64,000 bases of DNA from DATKHR01 sp036557365 (GTDB lineage Bacteria > Acidobacteriota > Vicinamibacteria > Vicinamibacterales > CAVVIG01), in assembly GCA_036557365.1 (NCBI GenBank), contig DATBHR010000092.1, positions 186,001 to 250,000 of the forward strand, written 5' to 3'. The position numbers and the translations under genes were made by a program. The notes under the pieces were generated by a model. The model saw only the letters and a program-made list of their open reading frames with translations. It did not search any database and had not been told where the DNA came from. This document shows positions 34,096 through 43,263 of this stretch, one piece after another (the first letter of the stretch is position 1; each line of letters opens with the position of its first letter).

Positions 34096-35996
34096 TGGAT
34101 ACCCAGCAGATCGACACGACGCGAGACCGCGCACAGACCGGCGCTGCCCGGAACGAGATCGTGGCTGAAGAAGGCCTGCTTGCGCAGCTGAAGCGGTTTC
34201 TCGTCGGCAAGCCGATCCCGTCTCACCTCGCGCACCACCAGCGGCTCTCGCGTCTGACCGGACTGGCGGTGCTGTCGTCGGACGCCTTGTCGTCGGTCGC
34301 ATACGCGACGGAAGAAATCCTGCGCGTGCTCGTCCTGGCCGGTACAGCCGCGATGAGCTATGCGAGTCCGATTGCCTTCATCATTGCCGCCATCCTCGCC
34401 GTCGTCGTGTTCTCGTATCGCCAGACGATTCACGCGTACCCGGGCGGCGGCGGCGCCTATCTGGTATCGAAGGACAACCTCGGCGTGACGCCGGCGCTCA
34501 TCGCCGCGTCCTCGCTGCTCATCGACTACGTCCTCACCGTCGCCGTCAGCATCGCCGCGGGCGTGGCCGCGATCACGTCGGCGTTTCCGCAGTGGCACCT
34601 GAATCGCGTTGAGATGACGCTCGCCTTCGTGCTGCTGCTGATGATCGGCAACCTCCGCGGCATCCGCGAATCCGGACGGATCTTTTCCATCCCGACCTAC
34701 TTCTTCATCACGACGATGCTCCTGCTCATCGCCGTGGGCGCGTGGCAGGTGCTCGCGGGAACCGCGAGTCCGGTTGCCCCGCCGCACCCTCTCCACTCCG
34801 AAGGCGACGCGCTGACGCTGTTCCTGCTCCTGACGGCGTTCGCCAACGGATGCACCGCGATGACAGGAGTGGAAGCGGTTTCCGACGGCGTGCCGGCCTT
34901 CGAACCGCCCGAGCCGAAGAACGCGGCGGCGACGATGCTGACGATGGCCGCGCTGTCGATCACGATGTTCGTCGGGATTACGCTGCTGGCGAAGTATTTC
35001 CATGTCGCGCCGAGCGAGCAGGAAACGATCGTGTCGCAGCTGGCGCGCGGCGTGTTCGGCCGCGGTCCGGTCTACTACGCCATCCAGACCGCCACGACGT
35101 TGATCCTCGTCCTCGCGGCCAACACCGCGTATGCCGATTTTCCGCGCCTGGCGTCGATCCTCGCGCGCGACCAGTTCGTGCCGCGCCAGTTCATGAACCT
35201 CGGCGACCGCCTGGCGTTCTCGAACGGCATCGTGGGCTTGAGCGTGTTCGCCGGTGTGCTGCTGATCATCTTCGGCGGCGACACGCACGCGCTGATTCCG
35301 CTGTACATGATTGGCGTGTTCGTGTCGTTTACCCTGTCGCAGGCGGGCATGGTCCTGCACTGGCGCCGTTTCCGCAGGCCCGGATGGCAGGCCGGCGCAT
35401 TCGTCAGCGGCCTCGGCGCCGTCGTCACCGGCATCGTGCTGCTTGTTGTCGCTGTCACGAAAGCGCACGAAGGCGCATGGATCACGCTGCTGCTGATCCC
35501 GCTGGCCGTCCTCTTCTTCCGCGCGACCCACCGGCACTATCAGGTCGTGGCGGCGCAGCTGTCGCTGCAGGACTGGAGCGCGCACCCGCCGCGCCGGAAC
35601 GTCGTCGTGGTGCCGATCAGCGGCATCCAGCGCGCGGTCGTCGAGGCCCTCGACTACGCCCGGTCGCTTTCGCCCGACGTCAGGGCCGTGTACGTCAACA
35701 TCGATCCGGTCACGACCGAGCAGCTGAAAGCACGATGGCCCGAGTGGGGCAATGGCGTGCCGCTCGTCGTGCTCGAGTCGCCGTATCGATCGTTGATGGA
35801 GCCGCTTCTCGACTACATCGAGCATCTCTACGCCGAGCATCCCGGCGACTACGTGACCATCGTGCTGCCCGAGTTCGTGCCGGCGCGGTGGTGGCACAAT
35901 CTGTTCCACAATCAACGCGCGCTGCTGATCAAGGGTGCGCTTCTCTTCAAGCCGAACACCGTCGTCACGAGCGTGCCGTTTCACCTGCGACAGTGA
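34095..35996 (+). CDS. APC-superfamily transporter, KimA-like
   Basis: The 633-residue protein has about 12 helices and a cytoplasmic C-terminal domain of 160 residues. Signature segments are LSSDALSSVAYATEEILRVL, SYRQTIHAYPGGGGAYLVS and TAFANGCTAMTGVEAVSDGVPAFEPP. Proteins of this type include KimA, the Bacillus potassium importer controlled by cyclic di-AMP, and amino-acid permeases. The place at the end of the kdp operon (ATG sharing one base with the previous stop) strongly favours potassium. The C-terminal part (NVVVVPISGIQRAVVEALDYA) resembles a USP fold. Confidence 0.88.
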   Translation: MDTQQIDTTRDRAQTGAARNEIVAEEGLLAQLKRFLVGKPIPSHLAHHQRLSRLTGLAVLSSDALSSVAYATEEILRVLVLAGTAAMSYASPIAFIIAAILAVVVFSYRQTIHAYPGGGGAYLVSKDNLGVTPALIAASSLLIDYVLTVAVSIAAGVAAITSAFPQWHLNRVEMTLAFVLLLMIGNLRGIRESGRIFSIPTYFFITTMLLLIAVGAWQVLAGTASPVAPPHPLHSEGDALTLFLLLTAFANGCTAMTGVEAVSDGVPAFEPPEPKNAAATMLTMAALSITMFVGITLLAKYFHVAPSEQETIVSQLARGVFGRGPVYYAIQTATTLILVLAANTAYADFPRLASILARDQFVPRQFMNLGDRLAFSNGIVGLSVFAGVLLIIFGGDTHALIPLYMIGVFVSFTLSQAGMVLHWRRFRRPGWQAGAFVSGLGAVVTGIVLLVVAVTKAHEGAWITLLLIPLAVLFFRATHRHYQVVAAQLSLQDWSAHPPRRNVVVVPISGIQRAVVEALDYARSLSPDVRAVYVNIDPVTTEQLKARWPEWGNGVPLVVLESPYRSLMEPLLDYIEHLYAEHPGDYVTIVLPEFVPARWWHNLFHNQRALLIKGALLFKPNTVVTSVPFHLRQ

Positions 35997-36007
35997 GGAT
36001 CGATCCG

Positions 36008-37645
36008 ATGTCCATCAAGCCGGTGCTGCGTGCAGTCGTTCTCGTCTTCGTCGCGACGGCAGCGTTCGCGCAGGACACGGCGCGGATGGACGCCGTCGTG
36101 CAGAGTTACGTGAGCAACAAGACGTTCATGGGCGCCGTGCTCGTTGCGCGCGGCGGCGATGTGATCCTGAGCAAGGGCTACGGATTCGCGAATCTCGAGT
36201 GGGACATCCCGAACACGCCGGCGACGAAGTTCCGGCTCGGATCGCTCACGAAGCAGTTCACGTCGACGTCGATTCTGCTGCTGGAGGAACGCGGGAAGCT
36301 GAAGATCGAGGATCCGGTCAGGACGTATCTGCCGGACGCGCCGGAGACGTGGGATCGGATCACGCTGTTCAACCTGCTGACGCACACGTCGGGGATCCCC
36401 AACTACACGAACCTGCCCGAGTTCAAAACGCTGCAGGCGGCCGAGACGACGCCGGAGAAAACGATCGCGCTCGTCCGCGACAAGCCGCTCGACTTCGCGC
36501 CCGGCGAGAAGATGCTCTACAGCAACACCGGCTACGTCGTCCTCGGGGCGGTGATCGAAAAGGTGAGCGGCGTCAGCTACGAGAAATTCGTGCAGGACAA
36601 CATCTTCACGCCGCTCGCGATGAAGGATTCCGGATACGACTCGAACAGCGCCGTGATCAAGCGCCGCGCGGCCGGTTACGCGCCGTCTTCGAGCGGTTTC
36701 CTCAATGCCCCGTACATCGACATGACGGTGCCGTACGCGGCCGGCGCGCTGTACTCGACGACGGAAGATCTGCTGCGCTGGGAGCAGGCGCTCTTTGGCG
36801 GCAAGCTGCTGTCTGCCGCATCGCTCAAGAAGATGACCACGCCGTTCAAGGGCGACTACGCGCTCGGCGTGACCGTGACGAAAGCGGACGGGCGGACGGT
36901 CGTCGCGCATAACGGCGGCATCAACGGCTTCAACACGTTTCTCGCGTACTACCCGGACGACAAGCTGACGGTCGCCGTGCTGGCGAACGTCAACGGAACG
37001 GCGCCCACCGACATCGCGTCGAAGCTCGGCACCATCGCGCATGGCGGAACGGTTGTGACGCAATCCGAACGGAAGGAGATCGCGGTTCCGGCGGCGACGC
37101 TTCAGAAGAACGTCGGCACGTACCAGCTCGCGCCGGGGATGAAAATGTGGATCCGCCTGCAGGACGATCACCTCACGGCGCAGCTTTCCGGTCAGCCGCA
37201 GTTCCCGATTTTCGCGGAGTCGGACCAGAAGTTCTTTTTCAAGATCGTCGACGCGCAGCTCGACTTCGTCCGCGATCCCGGCGGCGAGGTTACGGCCGCC
37301 GTCCTGCACCAGGCCGGCCGCGATATCACGGCGCCTCGCACGAGCGGCGCGATCGTGGACGTGCCGCAGCACACGGAAATCACGCTGCCGACCACGACGC
37401 TGTCGAAGTACACCGGCACGTATCGACTGCGGCCGAACGTCGACTTGACGATCACGCTGGACGGCACCCAGCTCATCGCGCAGGTGGGCGCTCAGCAGAA
37501 GCTTCCGATCTTTCCAGAGACCGAGACGAAGTTCTTCTACAAGGTCGTCGAGGCGACGCTCGACTTCCAGTCCGACGCGACCGGCGCGATCACCGGTGTC
37601 CGATTCCGGCAGGGCCCGGCGGACGAAATCCTTCCGCGGAAATAG
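36008..37645 (+). CDS. Serine hydrolase, beta-lactamase/class C PBP fold, with two DUF3471-like domains
   Basis: The 545-residue protein has a signal peptide (residues 1-21, ending AAFAQ). The active site has SLTK (S79, K82), the tyrosine motif YSNTGY and HNGGINGF in place of KTG. Two related C-terminal domains follow (around residues 360-440 and 460-545), each containing a YQL/YRL..TI..D.L.AQ..GQ pattern with F-PIFAESDQKFFFKI and LPIFPETETKFFYKV; such DUF3471-like domains often end esterases of this family. Periplasmic peptidase or esterase; substrate unknown. Twelve bases after the transporter, so it may belong to its transcript. Confidence 0.9.
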   Translation: MSIKPVLRAVVLVFVATAAFAQDTARMDAVVQSYVSNKTFMGAVLVARGGDVILSKGYGFANLEWDIPNTPATKFRLGSLTKQFTSTSILLLEERGKLKIEDPVRTYLPDAPETWDRITLFNLLTHTSGIPNYTNLPEFKTLQAAETTPEKTIALVRDKPLDFAPGEKMLYSNTGYVVLGAVIEKVSGVSYEKFVQDNIFTPLAMKDSGYDSNSAVIKRRAAGYAPSSSGFLNAPYIDMTVPYAAGALYSTTEDLLRWEQALFGGKLLSAASLKKMTTPFKGDYALGVTVTKADGRTVVAHNGGINGFNTFLAYYPDDKLTVAVLANVNGTAPTDIASKLGTIAHGGTVVTQSERKEIAVPAATLQKNVGTYQLAPGMKMWIRLQDDHLTAQLSGQPQFPIFAESDQKFFFKIVDAQLDFVRDPGGEVTAAVLHQAGRDITAPRTSGAIVDVPQHTEITLPTTTLSKYTGTYRLRPNVDLTITLDGTQLIAQVGAQQKLPIFPETETKFFYKVVEATLDFQSDATGAITGVRFRQGPADEILPRK

Positions 37646-37727
37646 CTCACGTACGTGTTAACATCCGCCGCTCCGCAGGACCCGGAGCCGTCTGCCGACG
37701 CGCGGCCCTGAAGAAACGAGAGGGCTC

Positions 37728-38780
37728 ATGACCATCGCGTTCACGTTCGGCACCCCTCAGCTGACCGACGAAGATCGCGCCTACCGCGGCGCGAGATACC
37801 GCGAGGTCGCCGACGCGCTGTTCGCCAATCCGTACCAACGTGTTTGGGGCGCTGCCGGCGAGCCGCCGCTGCCGATCTACGAGGTGACGTTCCCGACCGT
37901 CGCCAGCCCGCAGTTCGAGCAGTCCGCAGAAAGGACCGTCGATTCCGGCGCCGACCTGCGCTGGGGTCCCGACCGAAAAGGTTTCCGCCGCATCGTGCAT
38001 CCGAATGGCGTCTGCTTGTTGGGACGCTGGACGATGACGGCTGATACGGAATACTCCGGCTACTTTGCGAAAGGACGCACGGCGCTCGTGGTCGCGCGCT
38101 ATTCGACGTGCTGCACCGACACGCAGCGCGGCCGGACGCGATCGCTGTCGATGGTCGGCAAGCTGTTCCCGACGACCGATCCCGACCACGCCCTGCCGCT
38201 CGTCACCGCAAACTTCATGACGCAGGACGACATCGGCGGCGAGGACACCGAGTTCATCAACGACGTCGAGCTGCGGAACGCACCGAACACGACCGTCGCG
38301 CGTCGCGGCCTCGGCGCGCCGACGCTGCTTCACACAGGACTCGTGTTCGACAAGGTCGATCAGAAGCCGACGATCCGTCAGCTGTACACGATTGCCGAGC
38401 TGGGAAAACCTGCCGACGAGCCGACACGCGCGCCCGAGTACATGCGGCTGCTCGTGTCGACGGATCAGCCGAAGATCGCCGGCGACGGACTCGATTTCCG
38501 CGACGAGATCATGGCGCAGCTGTTCGATCGCGGCGATCCGAAGCCGAAGCGCACGCTGACGTTTCACATCGAGCTCACCGACGAAGGGGAGACGAGCGGT
38601 CCCGCGACGAACGAGCGGCGCACCTTCCGCAACTGGCGGCGCGTGGGCACGTTGACGTTCGACAACGCGGTCGTGTCCTACAACGGCGACTTCGTTCTTC
38701 ACTTCAACCACCCGACGTGGCGGACGGACAAGAACGATCCGGCGACGGCGACGCGCATCGGCGGCAGGAAAGTGCGCTGA
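37728..38780 (+). CDS. Hypothetical protein, possibly catalase-like fold
   Basis: The 350-residue protein has no signal peptide. It contains RIVHPNGVCLLGRWTM, YSGYFAKGRTALVVARYSTC and SLSMVGKLFPT, reminiscent of the HPNG/aRfS/G-lf blocks of the catalase superfamily (y4iL-like members), so a heme-binding fold is plausible but not proven; the catalytic pattern of true catalases is not complete. A pair of cysteines lies in STCCTDT. Upstream AAACGAGAGG supplies a ribosome site. It precedes a cysteine-synthase-like gene by 31 bases. Confidence 0.5.
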   Translation: MTIAFTFGTPQLTDEDRAYRGARYREVADALFANPYQRVWGAAGEPPLPIYEVTFPTVASPQFEQSAERTVDSGADLRWGPDRKGFRRIVHPNGVCLLGRWTMTADTEYSGYFAKGRTALVVARYSTCCTDTQRGRTRSLSMVGKLFPTTDPDHALPLVTANFMTQDDIGGEDTEFINDVELRNAPNTTVARRGLGAPTLLHTGLVFDKVDQKPTIRQLYTIAELGKPADEPTRAPEYMRLLVSTDQPKIAGDGLDFRDEIMAQLFDRGDPKPKRTLTFHIELTDEGETSGPATNERRTFRNWRRVGTLTFDNAVVSYNGDFVLHFNHPTWRTDKNDPATATRIGGRKVR

Positions 38781-38811
38781 CCGCCAACGATCCGCGTGAT
38801 ACGCTCGACGG

Positions 38812-39750
38812 ATGCCTTTGACGACCGTTGCTGATTCAGTACTGAAAGCGATCGGACACACACCGGTCGTTCGCCTCAGAAAAATCGTGAGCGGCCCGTC
38901 GGCCGACGTCCTGGTCAAGCTGGAATCGTCGAACCCGACCGGCTCGTACAAGGACCGCATGGCGCTCGCCATGATCGAAGGCGCGGAAGCCCGCGGCGCA
39001 CTCCGCCCTGGCATGCGCGTCGTCGAATTCACTGGCGGCAGTACCGGATCGTCGCTCGGGATGGTCTGCGCGGCCAAAGGCTACCGCTTCGTCGTGCTTT
39101 CGTCCGACGCATTCGCGCGCGAAAAGCTGCTGACGATGGAAGCGTTCGGCGCGGATCTTCGAATCGTGCCGAGCGATGGCGGGAAAGTGACGCCGCCCCT
39201 GTTCGAGCGGTTCAGGAAAGAGATCGCCGTCCTCGCCGCCGAGCCGGACACGTTCTGGACGGATCAGTTTCACAGCGAGGACGCGGTTCAGGGCTACATG
39301 GGCATCGGCCGCGAGCTGCTCGAGCAGACCGGCGGGGTCGACGCGTTCTGTGGCGCCGTCGGCACGGGCGGAATGCTCCGCGGTGTCTGGCGCGCGCTGC
39401 GCGACGGCGGCAGCCGCGCGCGGGTGGTGGCGCTCGAGCCTGCCTCGTCGCCGGCGCTCACGCTCGGACGCAGCGGCGCGCACCGCGTCGAGGGCATCGG
39501 CACGGGCAGCGTGCCGCCGCACATGACCGATCGGCCGTACGACGAAGCGCGCAGCGTCGACGAGGCCGACGCGCGGGCGATGGCGAAGCGGCTCGCCCGC
39601 GAAGAAGGATTGCTCGTCGGCACGTCCAGCGGACTGAACATCGCGGCTGCCGTGCAACTCGCGAAGGAACTCGGTCCCGGCAAGACCGTCGCGACGGTCG
39701 TAGTCGACAGCGGCCTCAAGTACCTGGCCGGCGATCTCTTCACCGCGTGA
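38812..39750 (+). CDS. Cysteine synthase/cystathionine beta-synthase family PLP enzyme
   Basis: The 312-residue protein has the fold type II PLP lysine in NPTGSYKDRMA, the phosphate loop near AVGTGGMLRGVWRAL, and the substrate loop TGGSTGSSLGM. This matches cysteine synthase family proteins that use O-acetylserine or a related acceptor and sulfide or another nucleophile. Usual members run 300-320 residues. The exact donor is not clear because the second substrate loop is variable. It stands tail-to-tail with the aldehyde dehydrogenase. Confidence 0.85.
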   Translation: MPLTTVADSVLKAIGHTPVVRLRKIVSGPSADVLVKLESSNPTGSYKDRMALAMIEGAEARGALRPGMRVVEFTGGSTGSSLGMVCAAKGYRFVVLSSDAFAREKLLTMEAFGADLRIVPSDGGKVTPPLFERFRKEIAVLAAEPDTFWTDQFHSEDAVQGYMGIGRELLEQTGGVDAFCGAVGTGGMLRGVWRALRDGGSRARVVALEPASSPALTLGRSGAHRVEGIGTGSVPPHMTDRPYDEARSVDEADARAMAKRLAREEGLLVGTSSGLNIAAAVQLAKELGPGKTVATVVVDSGLKYLAGDLFTA

Positions 39751-39765
39751 GCCGCGCGGCGACTG

Positions 39766-41292
39766 TCAGACCTCGAGGCCGTACGCCACGCGCTTGATGT
39801 TCAGCAGGTGACGGTAGCCGACGTTGTCGGTCGTCGAGTTGCCGCCGAACGTGCCGCACCCGAGCGTAATCGAGCACTCGAGTCCGGTCGTCATGCCGCA
39901 GCAGCCCTGCGCCGCCTGCGTGTTGACGAGGATCCGTCCGGCCGGCATGGTCCGCGCGAATCGATCGACACGCGCCGGGTTCGTCGAGTGAATCACCGCG
40001 GTGTGTCCCGCGCCCGCTTCGTCGAGCAGCGTCCGGCAGAGCCGGAGCGCCTCGTCTTCTCCAGCTGCTGAGAACATCGAGAGTACGGGCGCCAGCTTCT
40101 CGCCGCCGGAAAACGGATCGAGCCGGGCGGCGTCCGACGGAATCACGATCACGCGGATCGGGTACGGCCGCGAGATTCCGACGGCGGCGGCAATCGTATC
40201 GGCGAGCTGGCCGATCATCTCGCGCCGCAGCGTTCTCGACTTCCGATCGATCACACTTTTGTAGAATCGTCCGCGCTCCTCCGCCGTGAGGACAGCGGCG
40301 CCGTGGCGCGCGAGCGCGTCGGCGAACGGCGCCGAGACGCGATCGTCGACGACCAGGTTGTGCTCGGCGCCGCAAATCAGGCCGTTGTCGAACGCTTTGC
40401 TCTCGACAATCGCGCGCGCGGCCTCCTCGAGGTCCGCATCCGCGCAGATCAGCGCCGGCGCGTTTCCGGGTCCGACCCCGATCGCCGGCGTCCCCGAGCT
40501 GTACGCCGCCCTCACCAGTCCCGCGCTGCCCGTCGCGACGATCAACGAGACCTTCTCGTGGCTCATGAAGCGACGTGTGATGGCGCGGTCCGCGCGGTTC
40601 GTCAGGCACTGGACGAGATCCGTCGGCGCGCCGTGAGCCGCAAGGACCTGCCGGATCACAGCGCCCACGCTGCGGCCGACGCCAACCGCACGACGATGGA
40701 AGCTCAGGATGAGCGCGTTGCGCCCCTTGAGCGCAATCAGCGTCTTGAAAATGGCGGTGCCGACCGGGTTCGTCACCGGCACGACGCCGAAGACGACGCC
40801 GACGGCGCTGGCGATCTCCGTCACGCGGCGCTCCTGGTCGACGGACAGGACTCCCTTGCCGACTTTTCCGACGAGCGACCGGTACGCGGCGAGGCTGGCG
40901 AAGCGGTTCTTGCGAACCTTGTCGGCGACGTTGCCCATGCCGGTTTCGCGCACGGCCTCGATGGCCAGCGCTTCGGCGCGATCGGCGACCGCGACCGCGA
41001 GGTCCCGTAGCAGCGCATCGACGCGTTCCTCGGGCCAGTTGTCGAACACTTCCTGCGCGCGCAGCGCGCGCGACACGGTGGTCTCGACTTCCAGGCTGAC
41101 ACCGAGATCAGTGGCGAGCGCTTCCATCAAACGGTTCGACGTCTGGCGGAGCGCCGGCGAATCGGCGCCGCCGAGCGCGCGCACCAGCGCGAGACCAATC
41201 GCAGGGTTCGAATCGGCGAGTTGTTCCAGGATGGCCGGCAGCTCCGCGGGCATATCGTCGACCGCGGACGGTGAAGCAAAGGTCGTAATCAC
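39766..41292 (-). CDS. Acylating aldehyde dehydrogenase (EutE/AdhE-N-like)
   Basis: The 508-residue protein has the catalytic-cysteine motif AFDNGLICGAEHN (Cys near residue 312) as in CoA-acylating aldehyde dehydrogenases, ATGSAGLVRAAYSSGTPAIGVGPGNAPALI for the dinucleotide site, and TGLECSITLGCGTFGGNST near the end. It carries about 70 extra N-terminal helical residues. Converting an aldehyde to an acyl-CoA with NAD is expected; acetaldehyde or sulfoacetaldehyde are possible substrates. A GTG at 41292 is the start because GAGGAG stands 6 bases before it; an ATG at 41313 is in frame further up. Confidence 0.85.
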   Translation of the reverse strand: MITTFASPSAVDDMPAELPAILEQLADSNPAIGLALVRALGGADSPALRQTSNRLMEALATDLGVSLEVETTVSRALRAQEVFDNWPEERVDALLRDLAVAVADRAEALAIEAVRETGMGNVADKVRKNRFASLAAYRSLVGKVGKGVLSVDQERRVTEIASAVGVVFGVVPVTNPVGTAIFKTLIALKGRNALILSFHRRAVGVGRSVGAVIRQVLAAHGAPTDLVQCLTNRADRAITRRFMSHEKVSLIVATGSAGLVRAAYSSGTPAIGVGPGNAPALICADADLEEAARAIVESKAFDNGLICGAEHNLVVDDRVSAPFADALARHGAAVLTAEERGRFYKSVIDRKSRTLRREMIGQLADTIAAAVGISRPYPIRVIVIPSDAARLDPFSGGEKLAPVLSMFSAAGEDEALRLCRTLLDEAGAGHTAVIHSTNPARVDRFARTMPAGRILVNTQAAQGCCGMTTGLECSITLGCGTFGGNSTTDNVGYRHLLNIKRVAYGLEV

Positions 41293-41460
41293 ACATGACT
41301 CCTCGGGAAACATAGGAACGCGAAGGCCGAATCCCGTCGCGATTCCCACGATAGCGCGGTGGGGCGCAGCAACTCAGGTGCGAACGGTGAGTGCGACGTC
41401 AGAATTCGGTGAGACCTGAGCCTTTCGCGGAGGCACGCGTCATGCAGTCGAGTCGTGCCG

Positions 41461-42480
41461 ATGACGGAACGCGCATGGTTTCGTGCGGTTGCGGCGTGTG
41501 CGCTCGCGGCGACAATTGGCGGCGGTGTGGCGGCCTCTACCGCGAAAGAGAAGCGGCCGAACGCGAAGCGACCGCCGCTGCATCTTGCGTGCGGCGATTT
41601 GCTGGGCTTCCAGGTGTTCCTCGATCGCGCAGCCTTTTCGCCCGGAGAGATTGACGCGAAGGCGGGTGCGAACCTGCGTCGTGCGTTGACAGCGTTTCAG
41701 GAGTCGCACGGCCTTGCCGTCACGGGTGAACCGGATTGCCAGACGTGGCACGCGCTCCGGAGTGGCGCCGCGTCGCAGACACAGGGAGAGGCCGCAGCGC
41801 CGCAGGCAACCGTCACGTACGACGTGACGGCAGACGATGTGAAGGGGCCGTTCGTCGAGAAGATTCCACCGAAGCTGGACGAACAGCGGGAGCTTCCCTC
41901 CCTCGCGTACCGATCGCCGCTCGAACGCCTTTCAGAGCGATTTCACGCCGCGCCCGCGCTTCTGCGCGAGCTGAATCACGGCGCAACGTTTAATGCCGGC
42001 ACACGCATCACGGTGCCTGCGGTCGAACCGTTCGATGCGATGACGAAGCCGGCGTCCGACGCGGACGCGGGTGACATCAATATCGCCGTCTCGCGCGAGG
42101 AGTCCGCCATGCGAGCGACGCGATCTGACGGCAGCCTCGTCTTCTTTGCGCCGGTGTCGAGCGGAAGCGTTCACGATCCGCTGCCGATTGGCGACTGGAA
42201 GGTCACCTCGGTGTCGTGGCGGCCGGTGTTCCACTACAACCCCGATCTGTTCTGGGATGCGGCGCCCACCGCGAAGGCGGCGCCGATCCAGGCCGGCCCG
42301 AACAATCCCGTTGGCGTCGTGTGGATCGGCATCAACCTCGAACACTACGGACTGCACGGTACGCCCGAGCCGTCGAGGATTGGCGCGTCGCAGTCACACG
42401 GATGCGTGCGCCTGACGAACTGGGACGCGGCGCGGCTCGCGTCGCTCGTCAAGCCGGGGACGCCGGTCGCCTTCCGCTGA
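41461..42480 (+). CDS. L,D-transpeptidase with peptidoglycan-binding domain
   Basis: The 339-residue protein has a signal peptide (to about residue 28), a PG_binding_1 domain (FLDRAAFSPGEIDAKAG, ALTAFQESHGL), a LysM-like stretch and a C-terminal YkuD domain with HGTPEPSRIG and SHGCVRLTNWDA where C315 is the nucleophile. It makes 3-3 peptidoglycan cross-links or attaches proteins in the periplasm. It lies 12 bases before the M23 peptidase gene, so these wall enzymes are co-transcribed. Start ATG 41461; GTG 41455 also possible. Confidence 0.93.
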   Translation: MTERAWFRAVAACALAATIGGGVAASTAKEKRPNAKRPPLHLACGDLLGFQVFLDRAAFSPGEIDAKAGANLRRALTAFQESHGLAVTGEPDCQTWHALRSGAASQTQGEAAAPQATVTYDVTADDVKGPFVEKIPPKLDEQRELPSLAYRSPLERLSERFHAAPALLRELNHGATFNAGTRITVPAVEPFDAMTKPASDADAGDINIAVSREESAMRATRSDGSLVFFAPVSSGSVHDPLPIGDWKVTSVSWRPVFHYNPDLFWDAAPTAKAAPIQAGPNNPVGVVWIGINLEHYGLHGTPEPSRIGASQSHGCVRLTNWDAARLASLVKPGTPVAFR

Positions 42481-42492
42481 TTGAGGGTCGCG

Positions 42493-43182
42493 ATGAAGAG
42501 GAGGATGGCCTCCCGCTCGTACCCGCTCGGCATTGCGGCGGCTTCGTTCGCCATTGGTATCCTCGTCGGATGGTGGCTGCACGCTGGTGCCCCGCGTCCT
42601 GCAGGTGTCGACGCGTCCACACTGAGTTCAGTCGCCTCGACGACGTCCGCGTCCGCAGCGGTCGAATCGAAGCGCGTGGCTCCCGTGGCGGGGACGTCCG
42701 GCGTCCGTCAGCCCGCAAATAGCGGCGACGCGATCGACGATCTCCGCGATCGCCACCTGCGTCTGCCGATCGACGAGGCCCAGATCGAGTCGATGAAAGG
42801 AAACTTCGACGAGCACCGGGCCGGAGAGGGTGGGCATGTCCACGAAGCCGCAGACCTGCTCGCGCCGCGAAATACGCCGATTCACGCCGTTGAAGACGGA
42901 ACGATCGCGAAACTGTTCCTGAGCAAGGCGGGCGGCCGGACGATCTATCAGTTCGATCCGAGCAAACGTTTCTGCTACTACTACGCGCATCTCGAGCGCT
43001 ACGCGGACGGACTCGCCGACGGTCAGGCGGTGACGCGCGGCGACGTCATCGGCTACGTCGGCACGAGCGGCAACGCGCCGCCGAACACGCCGCACCTGCA
43101 CTTCGCGATCTACGTGCTCGGACCCGAGCAGCACTGGTGGCAGGGAGCCGCCGTCGATCCGTACCTCGTCTTCAAGAAGTAA
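42493..43182 (+). CDS. M23 (LytM) family metallopeptidase
   Basis: The 229-residue protein is anchored by an N-terminal helix (PLGIAAASFAIGILVGWW) with a Ser/Thr-rich linker, then a LytM domain: GHVHEAADLLAPRNTPIHA (H..D zinc ligands), YYYAHLERYADGL and HLHFAIYVL (HxH motif). Such enzymes cut peptide bridges of peptidoglycan. The usual HxGxD triad reads HVHEAAD here, but HxH and H-A-H-L are intact, so activity is likely. Start ATG 42493 follows GAGGGT; it follows the L,D-transpeptidase closely. Confidence 0.9.
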   Translation: MKRRMASRSYPLGIAAASFAIGILVGWWLHAGAPRPAGVDASTLSSVASTTSASAAVESKRVAPVAGTSGVRQPANSGDAIDDLRDRHLRLPIDEAQIESMKGNFDEHRAGEGGHVHEAADLLAPRNTPIHAVEDGTIAKLFLSKAGGRTIYQFDPSKRFCYYYAHLERYADGLADGQAVTRGDVIGYVGTSGNAPPNTPHLHFAIYVLGPEQHWWQGAAVDPYLVFKK

Positions 43183-43263
43183 CCGGAGAACGCCGCGCGG
43201 ATCCGCGCGGCCGTCGTGCTAGCATCGAGCGCCCGAAACGGGTTGTCGCTCGAGGAGGCATTC

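Noticed and set aside
33738..35984. 748-codon minus-strand frame across the KimA-like transporter
   Set aside because: Antisense shadow; no hydrophobic or domain pattern, while the plus strand encodes a clear 12-helix transporter.
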